Source of the DNA: Palsa-360 sp963710315
GTDB taxonomy: Bacteria; Acidobacteriota; Terriglobia; Acidiferrales; UBA7541
Direction: 5' to 3'
Length of the DNA: 64,000 nt
Assembly: GCA_963710315.1 (NCBI GenBank)
Contig: CAVPZW010000006.1
Location: forward strand, 372,001 to 436,000
Positions 18,805 to 26,180 of the stretch are shown here, in pieces. How positions within the stretch are numbered: the first letter of the stretch is position 1; each line of letters begins with the position of its first letter. A program made the translations under genes and the position numbers. The notes below the pieces were generated by a model. The model searched no databases, was not told where the DNA came from, and saw only the letters and a list, made by a program, of their open reading frames with translations.

Positions 18805-19080
18805 CTAGTCTGGATGCGAGTGGCGCCAATTCCAGTAATTGCCCTGCTCTTTCTTGCTGGCCTTCGAGAACTCGTGGGACTTCTTGTGATTGTTGGTCAG
18901 ATAGACTCCCCAGGCGGCGTTCTCGTGGTCGTCCCAGTTGTGGTAGTCCTTGTGGTTGCGGTCGTAGACGCGAACCTGGACGCTGTCGTCTTTGGGCATA
19001 GGGGCAGCCATAATTGCCAGCGGTGCCGCGATCGCGGCGGCCAGGACTAGCGAACCGATAAATCGATTTGTGAAGCGCAT
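18805..19080 (-). CDS. Small secreted protein, unknown
   Basis: The product has 91 residues. ATG 19080 is preceded by TTGGAGGAAATTCAT, so the TTG further up is part of the ribosome site and not a start. A signal peptide (MRFTNRFIGSLVLAAAIAAP, cleavage around AMAA) leads to a short hydrophilic domain. That domain contains RVYDRNHKDYHNWDDHENAA and a Trp-rich end (YWNWRHSHPD). It is probably periplasmic. I do not recognise the family. Confidence 0.65.
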   Translation of the reverse strand: MRFTNRFIGSLVLAAAIAAPLAIMAAPMPKDDSVQVRVYDRNHKDYHNWDDHENAAWGVYLTNNHKKSHEFSKASKKEQGNYWNWRHSHPD

Positions 19081-19095
19081 ATGAATTTCCTCCAA

Positions 19096-19424
19096 GCGTG
19101 CATGGCGATCTCAGTCTTGAATCGGCAGGAAGTGTGGGCAAATCTCTCGTACCCCAGCGAACATCTCTGCAGCCCATCAATCCGATATCGATGAAAAGAT
19201 AATGCAGGCAAGCGAGGCGAACGTCTGTGCTCTATTGCACGTATTTGCAATTTAGCGGTTTCCCGCGCGCTGAGAGGCATGGCGAATGCAGGGGTCGGAA
19301 TCGTGAAGTTAGACGAATGGCGCGGAGAAGCAAACGGGAAAGTATCTCTGGGACCAAATCGCTGCGGCTTCGATCAGATTTGCTGCGCGTTTCGAGGCAA
19401 TTCGATTTCTTGGCTGGAACAAGT
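19096..19424. other. 329-bp gap with a possible operator
   Basis: No gene is seen here. The region should hold the promoter of the small secreted protein. The only structure noted is the partial palindrome at 19226-19241. Confidence 0.5.
19226..19241. promoter_or_regulatory. Weak relative of the TGTKC-N6-GMACA palindrome
   Basis: The sequence is TGTGC TCTATT GCACG, one base off the pattern in the last position. It lies 145 bases upstream of the small secreted protein on the minus strand. Confidence 0.25.
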
Positions 19425-19784
19425 TCAGGCTGAGCGTTCGGCCTTGGCTACATTCCAAACGTACAAAAATTGATCGTCCGTGGCGGTGGCAACATTCAGC
19501 TTGGCGTTGCGGGTTGCGCGGTTCAATGCGGAGCGAACATTTTCCTTGGTGTTTCCCAGTTCCGCCAGAGGCACTCGCAGTGCAGCGCCATCCTTAAGCT
19601 TGGTGAGATCGCGCAAAATCAAGGAAACAACTTTCTTGTTCTTGCCTGCCCGCGAGTGAGGAACATCTCCGAGATCCAGTGTCTTGAAATGCGCCGCCAT
19701 GGGATTCACTTTCATGAGATCCTCCCGCATTGCTACCGTATAATTAACGCCATCCAGTAATACCACTGAACTAGCCTCGCGCAT
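19425..19784 (-). CDS. Conserved-looking hypothetical protein (119 aa)
   Basis: The product is soluble, mixed alpha/beta and basic (SRAGKNKKVVSLILRDLTKL, ALNRATRNAKLNV), without signal peptide or TM. I do not recognise a family. The frame shows normal codon use. No good ribosome site precedes ATG 19784, and the internal ATG at 19730 (MREDLMKV) is another possible start. Confidence 0.5.
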   Translation of the reverse strand: MREASSVVLLDGVNYTVAMREDLMKVNPMAAHFKTLDLGDVPHSRAGKNKKVVSLILRDLTKLKDGAALRVPLAELGNTKENVRSALNRATRNAKLNVATATDDQFLYVWNVAKAERSA

Positions 19785-19971
19785 AGCTAAAATATTTGCA
19801 AACGTCGGCGCGCATTCGTGCCTACGCCAATCCTATAGGAACAACAGTAATCATTAACGAGATGCACAATCACCTTAAAGGGCGTCCAACACCAGCCAGG
19901 AGATTGATTAAAGATTTTCCCCGCATCGATTCGAGGCTGCTACGGTACATGCAGCAACAAGAGAGGCGGCC

Positions 19972-20166
19972 ATGACCATAAGAAAAACACGCTTCGAACA
20001 AATCCCGGTCAGAATTGCGGAGCAGGCTCTGCGGCTGCCGCCGAGCCGGCCGCGATCCGCATCCAACGGAAGTGTGTCGCTAAGAAATACCACTCCAAGA
20101 CTACTGTCCTTGAGACGCCTCATGCGCCGGCAGCGATCGCAAATCGGACACTGGAGGATCAATTGA
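19972..20166 (+). CDS. Small basic protein, unknown
   Basis: The 64-residue frame starts MTIRKTRFEQIPV with AGAGGCGG upstream. It is very Arg-rich and ends QRSQIGHWRIN. The N-terminus looks like that of short hypothetical proteins in related bacteria, but the rest is low complexity, so a frame error cannot be excluded. It overlaps the next frame by four bases (TTG start inside its stop). Confidence 0.35.
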   Translation: MTIRKTRFEQIPVRIAEQALRLPPSRPRSASNGSVSLRNTTPRLLSLRRLMRRQRSQIGHWRIN

Positions 20167-20507
20167 AAACCCTCATCAAGAACATAAATTCGTCGCTTAG
20201 AGAACGGCTCCCAAAACCACAAGCAAATCAATCGAAACATATGGCGTGGGTCGCGACCGCCCATATGGAGGCTTGGACCTGCGCGGCATGCGCATGGGCA
20301 TTCCTTCCTTCAGGGCCGCCATTGGGCGACAGCCTGGAAGAGATGATGCAAAACTATGAACGGCAACGCGACATGGAATTTTCATCCCATGTTTGCGCGC
20401 AACACCCAAAGCGCCTGCCCCTTCAAGACCGCCCCAGCTTTTCGTATCAAAAGAGGATGGAACATACAACGCGAACTGTGGCTCAGGCCATGAGCGCGAA
20501 AGCATAA
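20163..20507 (+). CDS. Small protein with CxxC and HxC, possible zinc binder
   Basis: The frame starts with TTG overlapping the preceding TGA. The convincing part begins at ATG 20241: MAWVATAHMEAWTCAACAW, PSGPPLGDSLEEMMQNYERQRD and FSSHVCAQHP. The TCAAC pair and the HVC..H group could bind one zinc. The function is not known. It ends 9 bases before the Crp/Fnr gene, which suggests one transcript with that regulator. Confidence 0.5.
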   Translation: MKTLIKNINSSLRERLPKPQANQSKHMAWVATAHMEAWTCAACAWAFLPSGPPLGDSLEEMMQNYERQRDMEFSSHVCAQHPKRLPLQDRPSFSYQKRMEHTTRTVAQAMSAKA

Positions 20508-20516
20508 GGCGGGGAG

Positions 20517-21203
20517 ATGAAACCAAGCATTCGGGCAAACGCAAAGAGCAATGGGAAGAGAAAACCCGCACCTTTCGACACGGAAGCTTTCCTTAGTTCA
20601 GCAGGCTTGCCCAGAACCATCATGGATTTCGAGAAAAAAGAGACCTTATTCTCCCAGGGCGACCCCTGCAAGACCATCATGTACATTCAAAAAGGAGATG
20701 TGAAGATCTCCGTCGTCTCCAAGACCGGCAAAGAGGCCGTGGTCGGGATGTTAGGACAGGGCGACTTTATAGGCGAAGGAGGATTGGCAGGGCAATCCAT
20801 GAGAATGGGTACAGCCACAGCCACCACGCCCGTAACGGCTCTGGTAATCGACAATGGCGAAATGTCGCGTGTGCTACACGCGGAAACTGCATTCTCCGAT
20901 CACTTCATTACTTATATGCTTCGGCGCAACGTGCGGATCGAAGAGGATTTGATCGACCAGCTCTTTAACTCCAGCGAGAAGCGGCTGGCGCGCACCCTTC
21001 TGCTACTGGCCCGCTACGGGAAAGAAGATCACCCCCACAAAGTGCTTCCCAAAATACCGCAGGAAACACTGGCGGAGATGGTGGGCACCACGCGCTCCCG
21101 CGTCAACTTCTTCATGAACAAATTCAAAAAACTGGGCTTCATCAAATACAACGGCGGGCTGCAGATCAACGCTTCGCTCTTGAGTGTTGTCCTGCACGAT
21201 TAG
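20517..21203 (+). CDS. Crp/Fnr-family transcription regulator 1
   Basis: The 228-residue product has a cyclic-nucleotide-binding-type beta-roll (about 35-145: LFSQGDPCKTIMYIQKGDVKISVV, LGQGDFIGEGGLAGQ). It then has a long dimer helix and a Crp winged helix-turn-helix (about 160-225). The recognition region VGTTRSRVNFFMNKF differs from E. coli CRP (CSRETVGRIL): the first Arg is kept but Glu-181 is replaced by Ser, predicting a changed half-site. No Fnr-type cysteine cluster is seen, so it does not sense oxygen through Fe-S. A ribosome site GGGGAG precedes the ATG. Its paralogue ends the kai cluster at 24944. Confidence 0.88.
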   Translation: MKPSIRANAKSNGKRKPAPFDTEAFLSSAGLPRTIMDFEKKETLFSQGDPCKTIMYIQKGDVKISVVSKTGKEAVVGMLGQGDFIGEGGLAGQSMRMGTATATTPVTALVIDNGEMSRVLHAETAFSDHFITYMLRRNVRIEEDLIDQLFNSSEKRLARTLLLLARYGKEDHPHKVLPKIPQETLAEMVGTTRSRVNFFMNKFKKLGFIKYNGGLQINASLLSVVLHD

Positions 21204-21280
21204 GCGAATGCTTTTATCGGAAGGCGCTTGCAAAGGGCTTGCTCGCCTCTTCTGAAGCCCAATATGGCCGTCCTGGGCAC

Positions 21281-21296
21281 TGTGCAAAATTGAACA
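21281..21296. promoter_or_regulatory. Candidate Crp/Fnr-type operator before the kai cluster
   Basis: The sequence is TGTGC AAAATT GAACA. It lies 78 bases after the first Crp/Fnr gene, 70 bases before the zinc-ribbon frame and 334 before kaiC. It may control the kaiC-kaiB-kaiB-crp transcript. Confidence 0.5.
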
Positions 21297-21366
21297 GTTT
21301 TATTGCGTGCATTGGTATTAAATATGTTTGGCACAATGAATAAAAAAAGATCTGACCAGTAGAAAA

Positions 21367-21546
21367 ATGTCTTTCGTCCCCTGTCCTACCTGTGGTGTGC
21401 CTGCCGGGAAAGTGTGCATCCTGCATTCCGGCGGCTTGCGTTTGGAACCTCACGTACTCCGGAAACTTTCCGCTATTGAGTCCATTAAACGGAAGAGAGT
21501 TTGCCTGGCACTCCCATCGTGCATCGTCTACTGGGCGCGAGTTTGA
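21367..21546 (+). CDS. Small zinc-ribbon protein (59 aa)
   Basis: The frame encodes MSFVPCPTCGVPAGKVCIL followed by HSGGLRLEPHVLRKLSAIE. CPxC-x3-(P)AGxxC with a following HSG...PH..RK is a small zinc-finger pattern known in short bacterial proteins and protein tails. The last 15 residues (VCLALPSCIVYWARV) look unlike the rest, so the true end may be frame-shifted. The ribosome site is weak. It lies between the operator and kaiC. Confidence 0.5.
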   Translation: MSFVPCPTCGVPAGKVCILHSGGLRLEPHVLRKLSAIESIKRKRVCLALPSCIVYWARV

Positions 21547-21630
21547 CCGTTGCGGCGTCTTCGGCACCATCCCGAAGACCTGACCTTCCGGGACCTGGCA
21601 GCCCAACCGCAAGAAGATAAGGATTTAAGG

Positions 21631-23397
21631 ATGATGCCTATGACCCAAAAGAAGAAAGCCACTCATAAAACTTCCAAAGTGCTGCCTAAATCCTCCACTG
21701 GAATCCAGGGGTTGGACGAAATCACGGGCGGAGGGTTGCCGACTGGACGTCCCACTCTAGTCAGTGGAGGAGCTGGTTCCGGAAAGACCATGTTCGGGCT
21801 GGAGTTCCTGGTGCGTGGCGCCACTCAATATGATGAGCCTGGCGTGTTCATGTCGTTCGAAGAAACCATCCCGGACCTGACTCAAAACGCCGCTTCGCTG
21901 GGTTTCGACCTGGACCGCCTGGTGGCCGAGAAGAAGCTGTTCCTGGACCATGTGCACATCTCACGAAGCGAAATTGCGGAAACCGGGGAGTATGACCTTG
22001 ATGGCCTCTTCATTCGAATCGCCGACGCCGTGCAGAAAGTTGGGGCAAAGCGCATCGTCCTGGACACGATCGAAGCGCTCTTCGGCGAAATGCCAAACGC
22101 AGGGATCCTGCGCGCCGAAATCCGCCGCCTGTTCGACTGGCTCAAGCAACAGGGATTGACCACGGTCATTACCGCGGAGCGCGACCGGCCGGAAAAGCTG
22201 ACCCGGCACGGCATCGAGGAATTTGTCTCGGATTGCGTGATCGTGCTGGACCATCGGATCCGGGAGGAGATCTCTACGCGGCGCCTGCGCGTCGTCAAGT
22301 ACCGGGGATCGACCCACGGCACGAACGAGTATCCATTCCTTATTGATGAACACGGTATTTCAGTCCTGCCGATCTCCTCATTGGGGCTGGACCATGCGGC
22401 CTCCGCCACGCGCGTCTCGACCGGCATTGACCGCTTGGACGGCATGATGGGCGGCAAGGGCTTTTATCGGGGCAGTAGCATTCTGCTGTCCGGCACCTCC
22501 GGAACCGGCAAAACCAGTGTGGCGGCGCATTTCGTGGATGCGGCCTGCCGCCGCGGCGAGCGTTGCTTGTATTTCGCGTTCGAGGAATCACCCCAGCAGG
22601 TGGTCCGCAACATGCGCTCGATTGGCATCGATCTCGAGCCCTGGGTCCGCAAGGGACTACTGCAATTCCATGCCGCGCGTCCCACTTATGGCGGGATCGA
22701 AGAAGTTCTGCTGGTGACCCACAAACACATCATCAGCTTCAAGCCCAGCGTCGTGGTGGTGGACCCGATTACCAATCTGCTCATGGTCAGCACGCTGAAC
22801 GAAGTGCGGTCCATGCTCACGCGGCTGGTCGATTTTCTGAAGACACAGGAGATCACCGCGATTTTTACCAGTTTGACCGCGGCAGGCGGCTCGCTGGAAG
22901 CCAGCGAGGCGGACATTTCTTCTCTCATGGACACCTGGCTGTTGCTGAAAGCCATTGAGGTTGGAGGAGAGAGGAACCGCGCGCTGTACGTGCTGAAATC
23001 CCGAGGCATGGAGCATTCCAACCAGATTCGCGAATTCCTGCTCACCAACGACGGCCTTCGAATGCTGGACGTGTATCTCGGACCGGAGGGCGTGCTGACC
23101 GGTTCCGCGCGGGTATCACAGGAAGGGCGCGAGAAAGCGGTGGTCACGTTCCGCAAGCAAGAACAGGAGACCCGCCGGCGCGAACTGGAGCGCAAGCGCC
23201 AGATCTTCGAGGCCCGCATGGTCATGCTCCGGGCGGAGTTTGAAGTGGAGGAAGAAACAATTAAACAGAGCATCTCCGAATCGAAATTACTCGCCGAGGA
23301 AGTGTTGCAGGACCGCGGGCAGATGGTGCGAAGCCGGGAAGCGGACACCTCCGCCTACAAAAAGGTGGGGGGCGCGCCAGCCGCGCGGAAACGTTAA
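21631..23397 (+). CDS. kaiC: KaiC-family double-domain ATPase
   Basis: The 588-residue product has two RecA-like KaiC domains. CI (about 25-255) has Walker A GGAGSGKT (46-53) and the glutamate pair in MSFEET. CII (about 270-490) has Walker A GTSGTGKT (288-295) and FAFEES. In CII the clock phosphorylation site of cyanobacterial KaiC (ISTITDT, Ser431-Thr432) reads ISSLMDT, giving Ser430-Ser431, so autophosphorylation is possible. A coiled-coil tail rich in Arg/Glu (about 500-575) replaces the KaiA-binding tail. No kaiA is nearby. The start at ATG 21631 follows AAGGATTTAAGG. kaiB follows directly at the stop codon. Confidence 0.92.
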   Translation: MMPMTQKKKATHKTSKVLPKSSTGIQGLDEITGGGLPTGRPTLVSGGAGSGKTMFGLEFLVRGATQYDEPGVFMSFEETIPDLTQNAASLGFDLDRLVAEKKLFLDHVHISRSEIAETGEYDLDGLFIRIADAVQKVGAKRIVLDTIEALFGEMPNAGILRAEIRRLFDWLKQQGLTTVITAERDRPEKLTRHGIEEFVSDCVIVLDHRIREEISTRRLRVVKYRGSTHGTNEYPFLIDEHGISVLPISSLGLDHAASATRVSTGIDRLDGMMGGKGFYRGSSILLSGTSGTGKTSVAAHFVDAACRRGERCLYFAFEESPQQVVRNMRSIGIDLEPWVRKGLLQFHAARPTYGGIEEVLLVTHKHIISFKPSVVVVDPITNLLMVSTLNEVRSMLTRLVDFLKTQEITAIFTSLTAAGGSLEASEADISSLMDTWLLLKAIEVGGERNRALYVLKSRGMEHSNQIREFLLTNDGLRMLDVYLGPEGVLTGSARVSQEGREKAVVTFRKQEQETRRRELERKRQIFEARMVMLRAEFEVEEETIKQSISESKLLAEEVLQDRGQMVRSREADTSAYKKVGGAPAARKR

Positions 23398-23733
23398 ATG
23401 CCGAAACCCAAGACAAAATCTCCCGCGCGGCCTCGCAAATCGAAGCCCCAGAAACCGGAATTTTGGAAGCTGCGGCTCTATGTGGCAGGGCAGACTCCCA
23501 AATCGATTCGCGCATTTGCCAACCTCCAGGTGCTGTGTGAAAAACACTTGAAGGGGCGCTATCGGATCGAAGTGATCGATCTTCTGGAGAATCCGCACAT
23601 GGCGCGCGGCGACCAGATCGTGGCGGTTCCGACCCTGGTAAGAGATCTTCCGGGGCCCGTCCGAAAAATCATTGGAGACCTGTCCAACACCGAGCGGACG
23701 TTGATTGGCTTGGCCCTGCAGCCGATTGTCTGA
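23398..23733 (+). CDS. kaiB: KaiB-like protein 1
   Basis: The 111-residue product starts in the base after the kaiC TAA. After a basic tail of about 22 residues comes a full KaiB domain: LRLYVAGQTPKSIRAFANL, YRIEVIDLLENPHMARGDQI, VAVPTLVRDLPGPVRKIIGDLS. KaiB is a thioredoxin-like fold-switching protein that binds the CI ring of KaiC. All hallmark stretches, including the cis-proline VPTL and IGDLS, are present. It is more canonical than the second copy. Confidence 0.92.
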   Translation: MPKPKTKSPARPRKSKPQKPEFWKLRLYVAGQTPKSIRAFANLQVLCEKHLKGRYRIEVIDLLENPHMARGDQIVAVPTLVRDLPGPVRKIIGDLSNTERTLIGLALQPIV

Positions 23734-23753
23734 TCAGGCTTAGAAAGGTGCAC

Positions 23754-24122
23754 ATGAAGAAGCCCCTGAAAAAGGCCCGTCCGGCAGGAAAGCGAAAAAC
23801 CGAATCGCGCGCGGAAATCGAGCAGACGGACAGCGTTGTTGTCCGCGCAAAATACATTTTGCGTTTGTACATCAACGGTTCCACGTTGAAATCGAACCTG
23901 GCGGTGAAGAATATCAAGCAGATTTGCGAGCAGCACTTGAACGGGATGAATGACCTGGAAATTATCGACATTTTCCAGCACGCGAATCTGGCCAGAGACG
24001 AGCAGATTGTGGCCGTGCCCACGCTCATTAAACGGCTCCCGCGGCCGCTGCGACGCCTTATCGGCGACTTGTCTGACCACGACAAAGTGCTCTTCGGGCT
24101 GGACCTGAAAATACAGGAGTAA
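23754..24122 (+). CDS. kaiB: KaiB-like protein 2
   Basis: The product is a second KaiB domain (about 122 residues) with an N-terminal basic extension of about 35 residues. Motifs are YILRLYINGSTLKSNLAVKN, LEIIDIFQHANLARDEQI, VAVPTLIKRLPRPLRRLIGDLS. It is clearly diverged from copy 1, for example NGSTLKS in place of AGQTPKS, so the two may have different fold-switching or KaiC affinities. ATG 23754 with AGAAAGG just upstream is preferred over the GTG at 23748. The next gene starts 3 bases after its stop. Confidence 0.9.
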   Translation: MKKPLKKARPAGKRKTESRAEIEQTDSVVVRAKYILRLYINGSTLKSNLAVKNIKQICEQHLNGMNDLEIIDIFQHANLARDEQIVAVPTLIKRLPRPLRRLIGDLSDHDKVLFGLDLKIQE

Positions 24123-24125
24123 GGA

Positions 24126-24944
24126 ATGGCGGAAAGCGAAAGAAAGATCTTCACGAGAAATTCGTTTTCGGCGACCCGCGTAGCCCCCAAGGGTCACCGG
24201 GAATTGGCTATGGCAAATCCCAATGCTATGGCTCGTAGGAATATCTTCCCGGTCGATAAGAAGAACGCGTCCATTGCGGCGGGCAGCGGACGCCCGACTG
24301 CCGGATGGGAAACCTTCCTGGCTGGAATCTCTACCGGGAAAACTGTTATGGAATACCGCGCCAAGCGCAACATCTTCATGCAGGGAGAGCCGGCGGAATC
24401 CATCTTCTTTCTGGGGCACGGCAAGGTGAAGCTGGCGGTTTCGTCCTTCGACGGCAAGGAAGCAATTGTTGCCACTCTGGACTCCGGAGAATTCTTTGGT
24501 GAGGGATGTTTGGGAGGTCAGGCATCGCGTATGGCAACGGCTATTGCCGTGGAAGATTGCACTGTTACCAGGGTTGAGAAGCCAATCATGGCGCGAATGC
24601 TGGCCGAGGTGCAGGGACTAGCGCAAATGTTCGTCACTCATCTACTTGCCCGAAACATTCGATACGAAGCGGATCTCGTCGACCAGATTTTCAATTCCAG
24701 CGAGGTGCGCCTGGCTCGCATGCTCCTGCTACTGTCTCACTTTAGCAAGGACAGCAGTACCGAAACCGTAGTTCCCGGGATCAGTCAGGAACACCTGGCG
24801 GAAATGGTCGGCACAACACGGTCACGGATTAATTTTTTCATGAATAAATTCAGGACGCTTGGCTTCATCGATTACAACAGCAGGGAAATGACGGTCCACA
24901 GTGGCCTCCTCGATGTAGTCCGCCACCCTGTAAAAGGCGATTAA
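24126..24944 (+). CDS. Crp/Fnr-family transcription regulator 2
   Basis: The 272-residue product is a paralogue of the regulator at 20517. It has a longer N-terminus (about 70 residues, no motif), the beta-roll sensor (IFMQGEPAESIFFLGHGKVKLAV, LDSGEFFGEGCLGGQ), the dimer helix and the HTH. The recognition region VGTTRSRINFFMNKF is nearly identical to that of copy 1, so both should bind the same DNA. It is the last gene of the kaiC-kaiB-kaiB-crp run. Its ribosome site overlaps the kaiB stop (AGGAGTAAGGA), showing translational coupling. Confidence 0.9.
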   Translation: MAESERKIFTRNSFSATRVAPKGHRELAMANPNAMARRNIFPVDKKNASIAAGSGRPTAGWETFLAGISTGKTVMEYRAKRNIFMQGEPAESIFFLGHGKVKLAVSSFDGKEAIVATLDSGEFFGEGCLGGQASRMATAIAVEDCTVTRVEKPIMARMLAEVQGLAQMFVTHLLARNIRYEADLVDQIFNSSEVRLARMLLLLSHFSKDSSTETVVPGISQEHLAEMVGTTRSRINFFMNKFRTLGFIDYNSREMTVHSGLLDVVRHPVKGD

Positions 24945-25130
24945 GTTGGCAAGCAAGAATGACAGGCTTTGAGCTCTCAACTTCCGAGGTGAAAGAGCCA
25001 GCGCCGCACACCTCGCTTCCCTACCGGCAGTGGGACCACGATAACGCAAGCGCTGGCCAATTTCACATCCTAATCGCAATGCTGAAACCAGATTGCGTTG
25101 TCGCGGGCAGTCTGGGCCAAGCCATGCAAT

Positions 25131-25310
25131 TTAACTCCCCAGAACTTTTTCCACTTGGCCGATCTTCTTTAGGATCTTTCCGCCAATCTTTTCACCCTGG
25201 CCTTCGGCTTCCAGGTCGGGATCGTTGGTTACTTGTCCGACTTTTTCTTTGACTTTGCCTTTCACTTCGTGAAACTTGCCTTTGGCTTTGTCCTTCGTAC
25301 TTTCCTTCAT
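25131..25310 (-). CDS. CsbD-family stress protein (59 aa)
   Basis: This small gene encodes a highly charged helix-rich protein: MKESTKDKAKGKFHEVKGKV, KEKVGQVTNDPDLEAEGQGE, KIGGKILKKIGQVEKVLGS. The KGKxKEVKGKxKEKxGxxTxDxxLEAEG pattern defines CsbD proteins, which are induced by general stress in many bacteria and are of unknown mechanism. AAAGGAGGCAATCC precedes the ATG. The neighbours are small membrane proteins of the same stress type. Confidence 0.9.
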   Translation of the reverse strand: MKESTKDKAKGKFHEVKGKVKEKVGQVTNDPDLEAEGQGEKIGGKILKKIGQVEKVLGS

Positions 25311-25357
25311 GGATTGCCTCCTTTGTGATCGCTGACATCAGCTGATATTGAAAATTG

Positions 25358-25510
25358 TTAACGTAGCCCGCCGACCATATAAACAATCACGACAATCAAC
25401 AGGACCGTTCCGACGACTCCAAGGCCCCCGCCTCTTCCCCACCTGGAATAGCCGTAGTACCCTCCGCCACCGCCGAACAACAGCACAAGTAAAATAATTA
25501 GCAGCAACAT
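25358..25510 (-). CDS. DUF3309-like small membrane protein (50 aa)
   Basis: The product begins MLLLIILLVLLFGGGGGYYG, continues YSRWGRGGGLG and ends with a second TM (VVGTVLLIVVIVYMVG). This two-helix, Gly/Tyr-rich layout is that of DUF3309-type proteins. AAAGGAGAACCACG supplies the ribosome site. It precedes the csbD-like gene by 47 bases on the same strand. Function unknown. Confidence 0.75.
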   Translation of the reverse strand: MLLLIILLVLLFGGGGGYYGYSRWGRGGGLGVVGTVLLIVVIVYMVGGLR

Positions 25511-25649
25511 CGTGGTTCTCCTTTCGATTCGTGAAGCTTCAAGCTTCCCCTTGCCAAGATTCCGGCGCGGATTGCAGCCACAGGAAAATTCTTTATTGCA
25601 ACAGACACCTATATTTTTGGCGGTGCGATTGCGGCCTGGTTCGCCGGCG

Positions 25650-25886
25650 TCAATTCACTCGCGGAACGTCAGCGACGGCGCCTTCCTCGACAGCTAAAAT
25701 CAATTCCTTGCGAACACCCATCTCCCATCCCGGCTGGATGCGCACGCGCACTTCGGCGTCAGATTCACCAACGATGCTGCACGGCATGGGAACCGGGCAT
25801 TGACGGATAACGACCAGCAAAACCACCGGTTTGCCGAGCCAGGCGGAATATGCGCTCGGGCATTTATTTGATTTTTCCATATTCAT
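25650..25886 (-). CDS. Small hypothetical protein (78 aa)
   Basis: The product contains LGKPVVLLVVIRQCPVPMPC, GESDAEVRVRIQPGWEMGVRK and ELILAVEEGAV. This suggests a small beta-barrel that may bind RNA or a partner, but I do not recognise a named family. AGGAGG lies 9 bases before the ATG. A perfect TGTTC-N6-GAACA palindrome is 90 bases upstream of the start. Confidence 0.6.
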   Translation of the reverse strand: MNMEKSNKCPSAYSAWLGKPVVLLVVIRQCPVPMPCSIVGESDAEVRVRIQPGWEMGVRKELILAVEEGAVADVPRVN

Positions 25887-25976
25887 CGCCGTCAGCCTCC
25901 TGGCATTCGGTTTATGTGCGGTATGTGAATCCCTTCAAATTGCATGTTCTTTTTAGCGTGAACGCAGATGGAAATC

Positions 25977-25992
25977 TGTTCAAATCAGAACA
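25977..25992. promoter_or_regulatory. Candidate Crp/Fnr-type operator (perfect palindrome)
   Basis: The sequence is TGTTC AAATCA GAACA. It lies 90 bases upstream of the 78-residue protein on the minus strand. Confidence 0.5.
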
Positions 25993-26180
25993 CCCTGTTA
26001 ATTAACGCGGCTGGCGGCAGGACATTTCTTTTCCTCTATTGCGTGGTTCGCTGCCGGACGATGGTAAACGGTTTTGCCAACACGGAATTTCGGTGCAGGC
26101 TTATACAAATCTAAAAGTCGGAATGGACGGCATGCTCTGGAGAGGAATCGCTGGCAAACTTCAGCATCGCCCCGGCCCAT

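Noticed and set aside
25998..26180. 60-codon minus-strand frame with PKFRVGKTVYHRP
   Set aside because: The short segment looks a little like a KOW/SH3-type strand, but there is no ribosome site and the rest is low in signal, so it was not called a gene.
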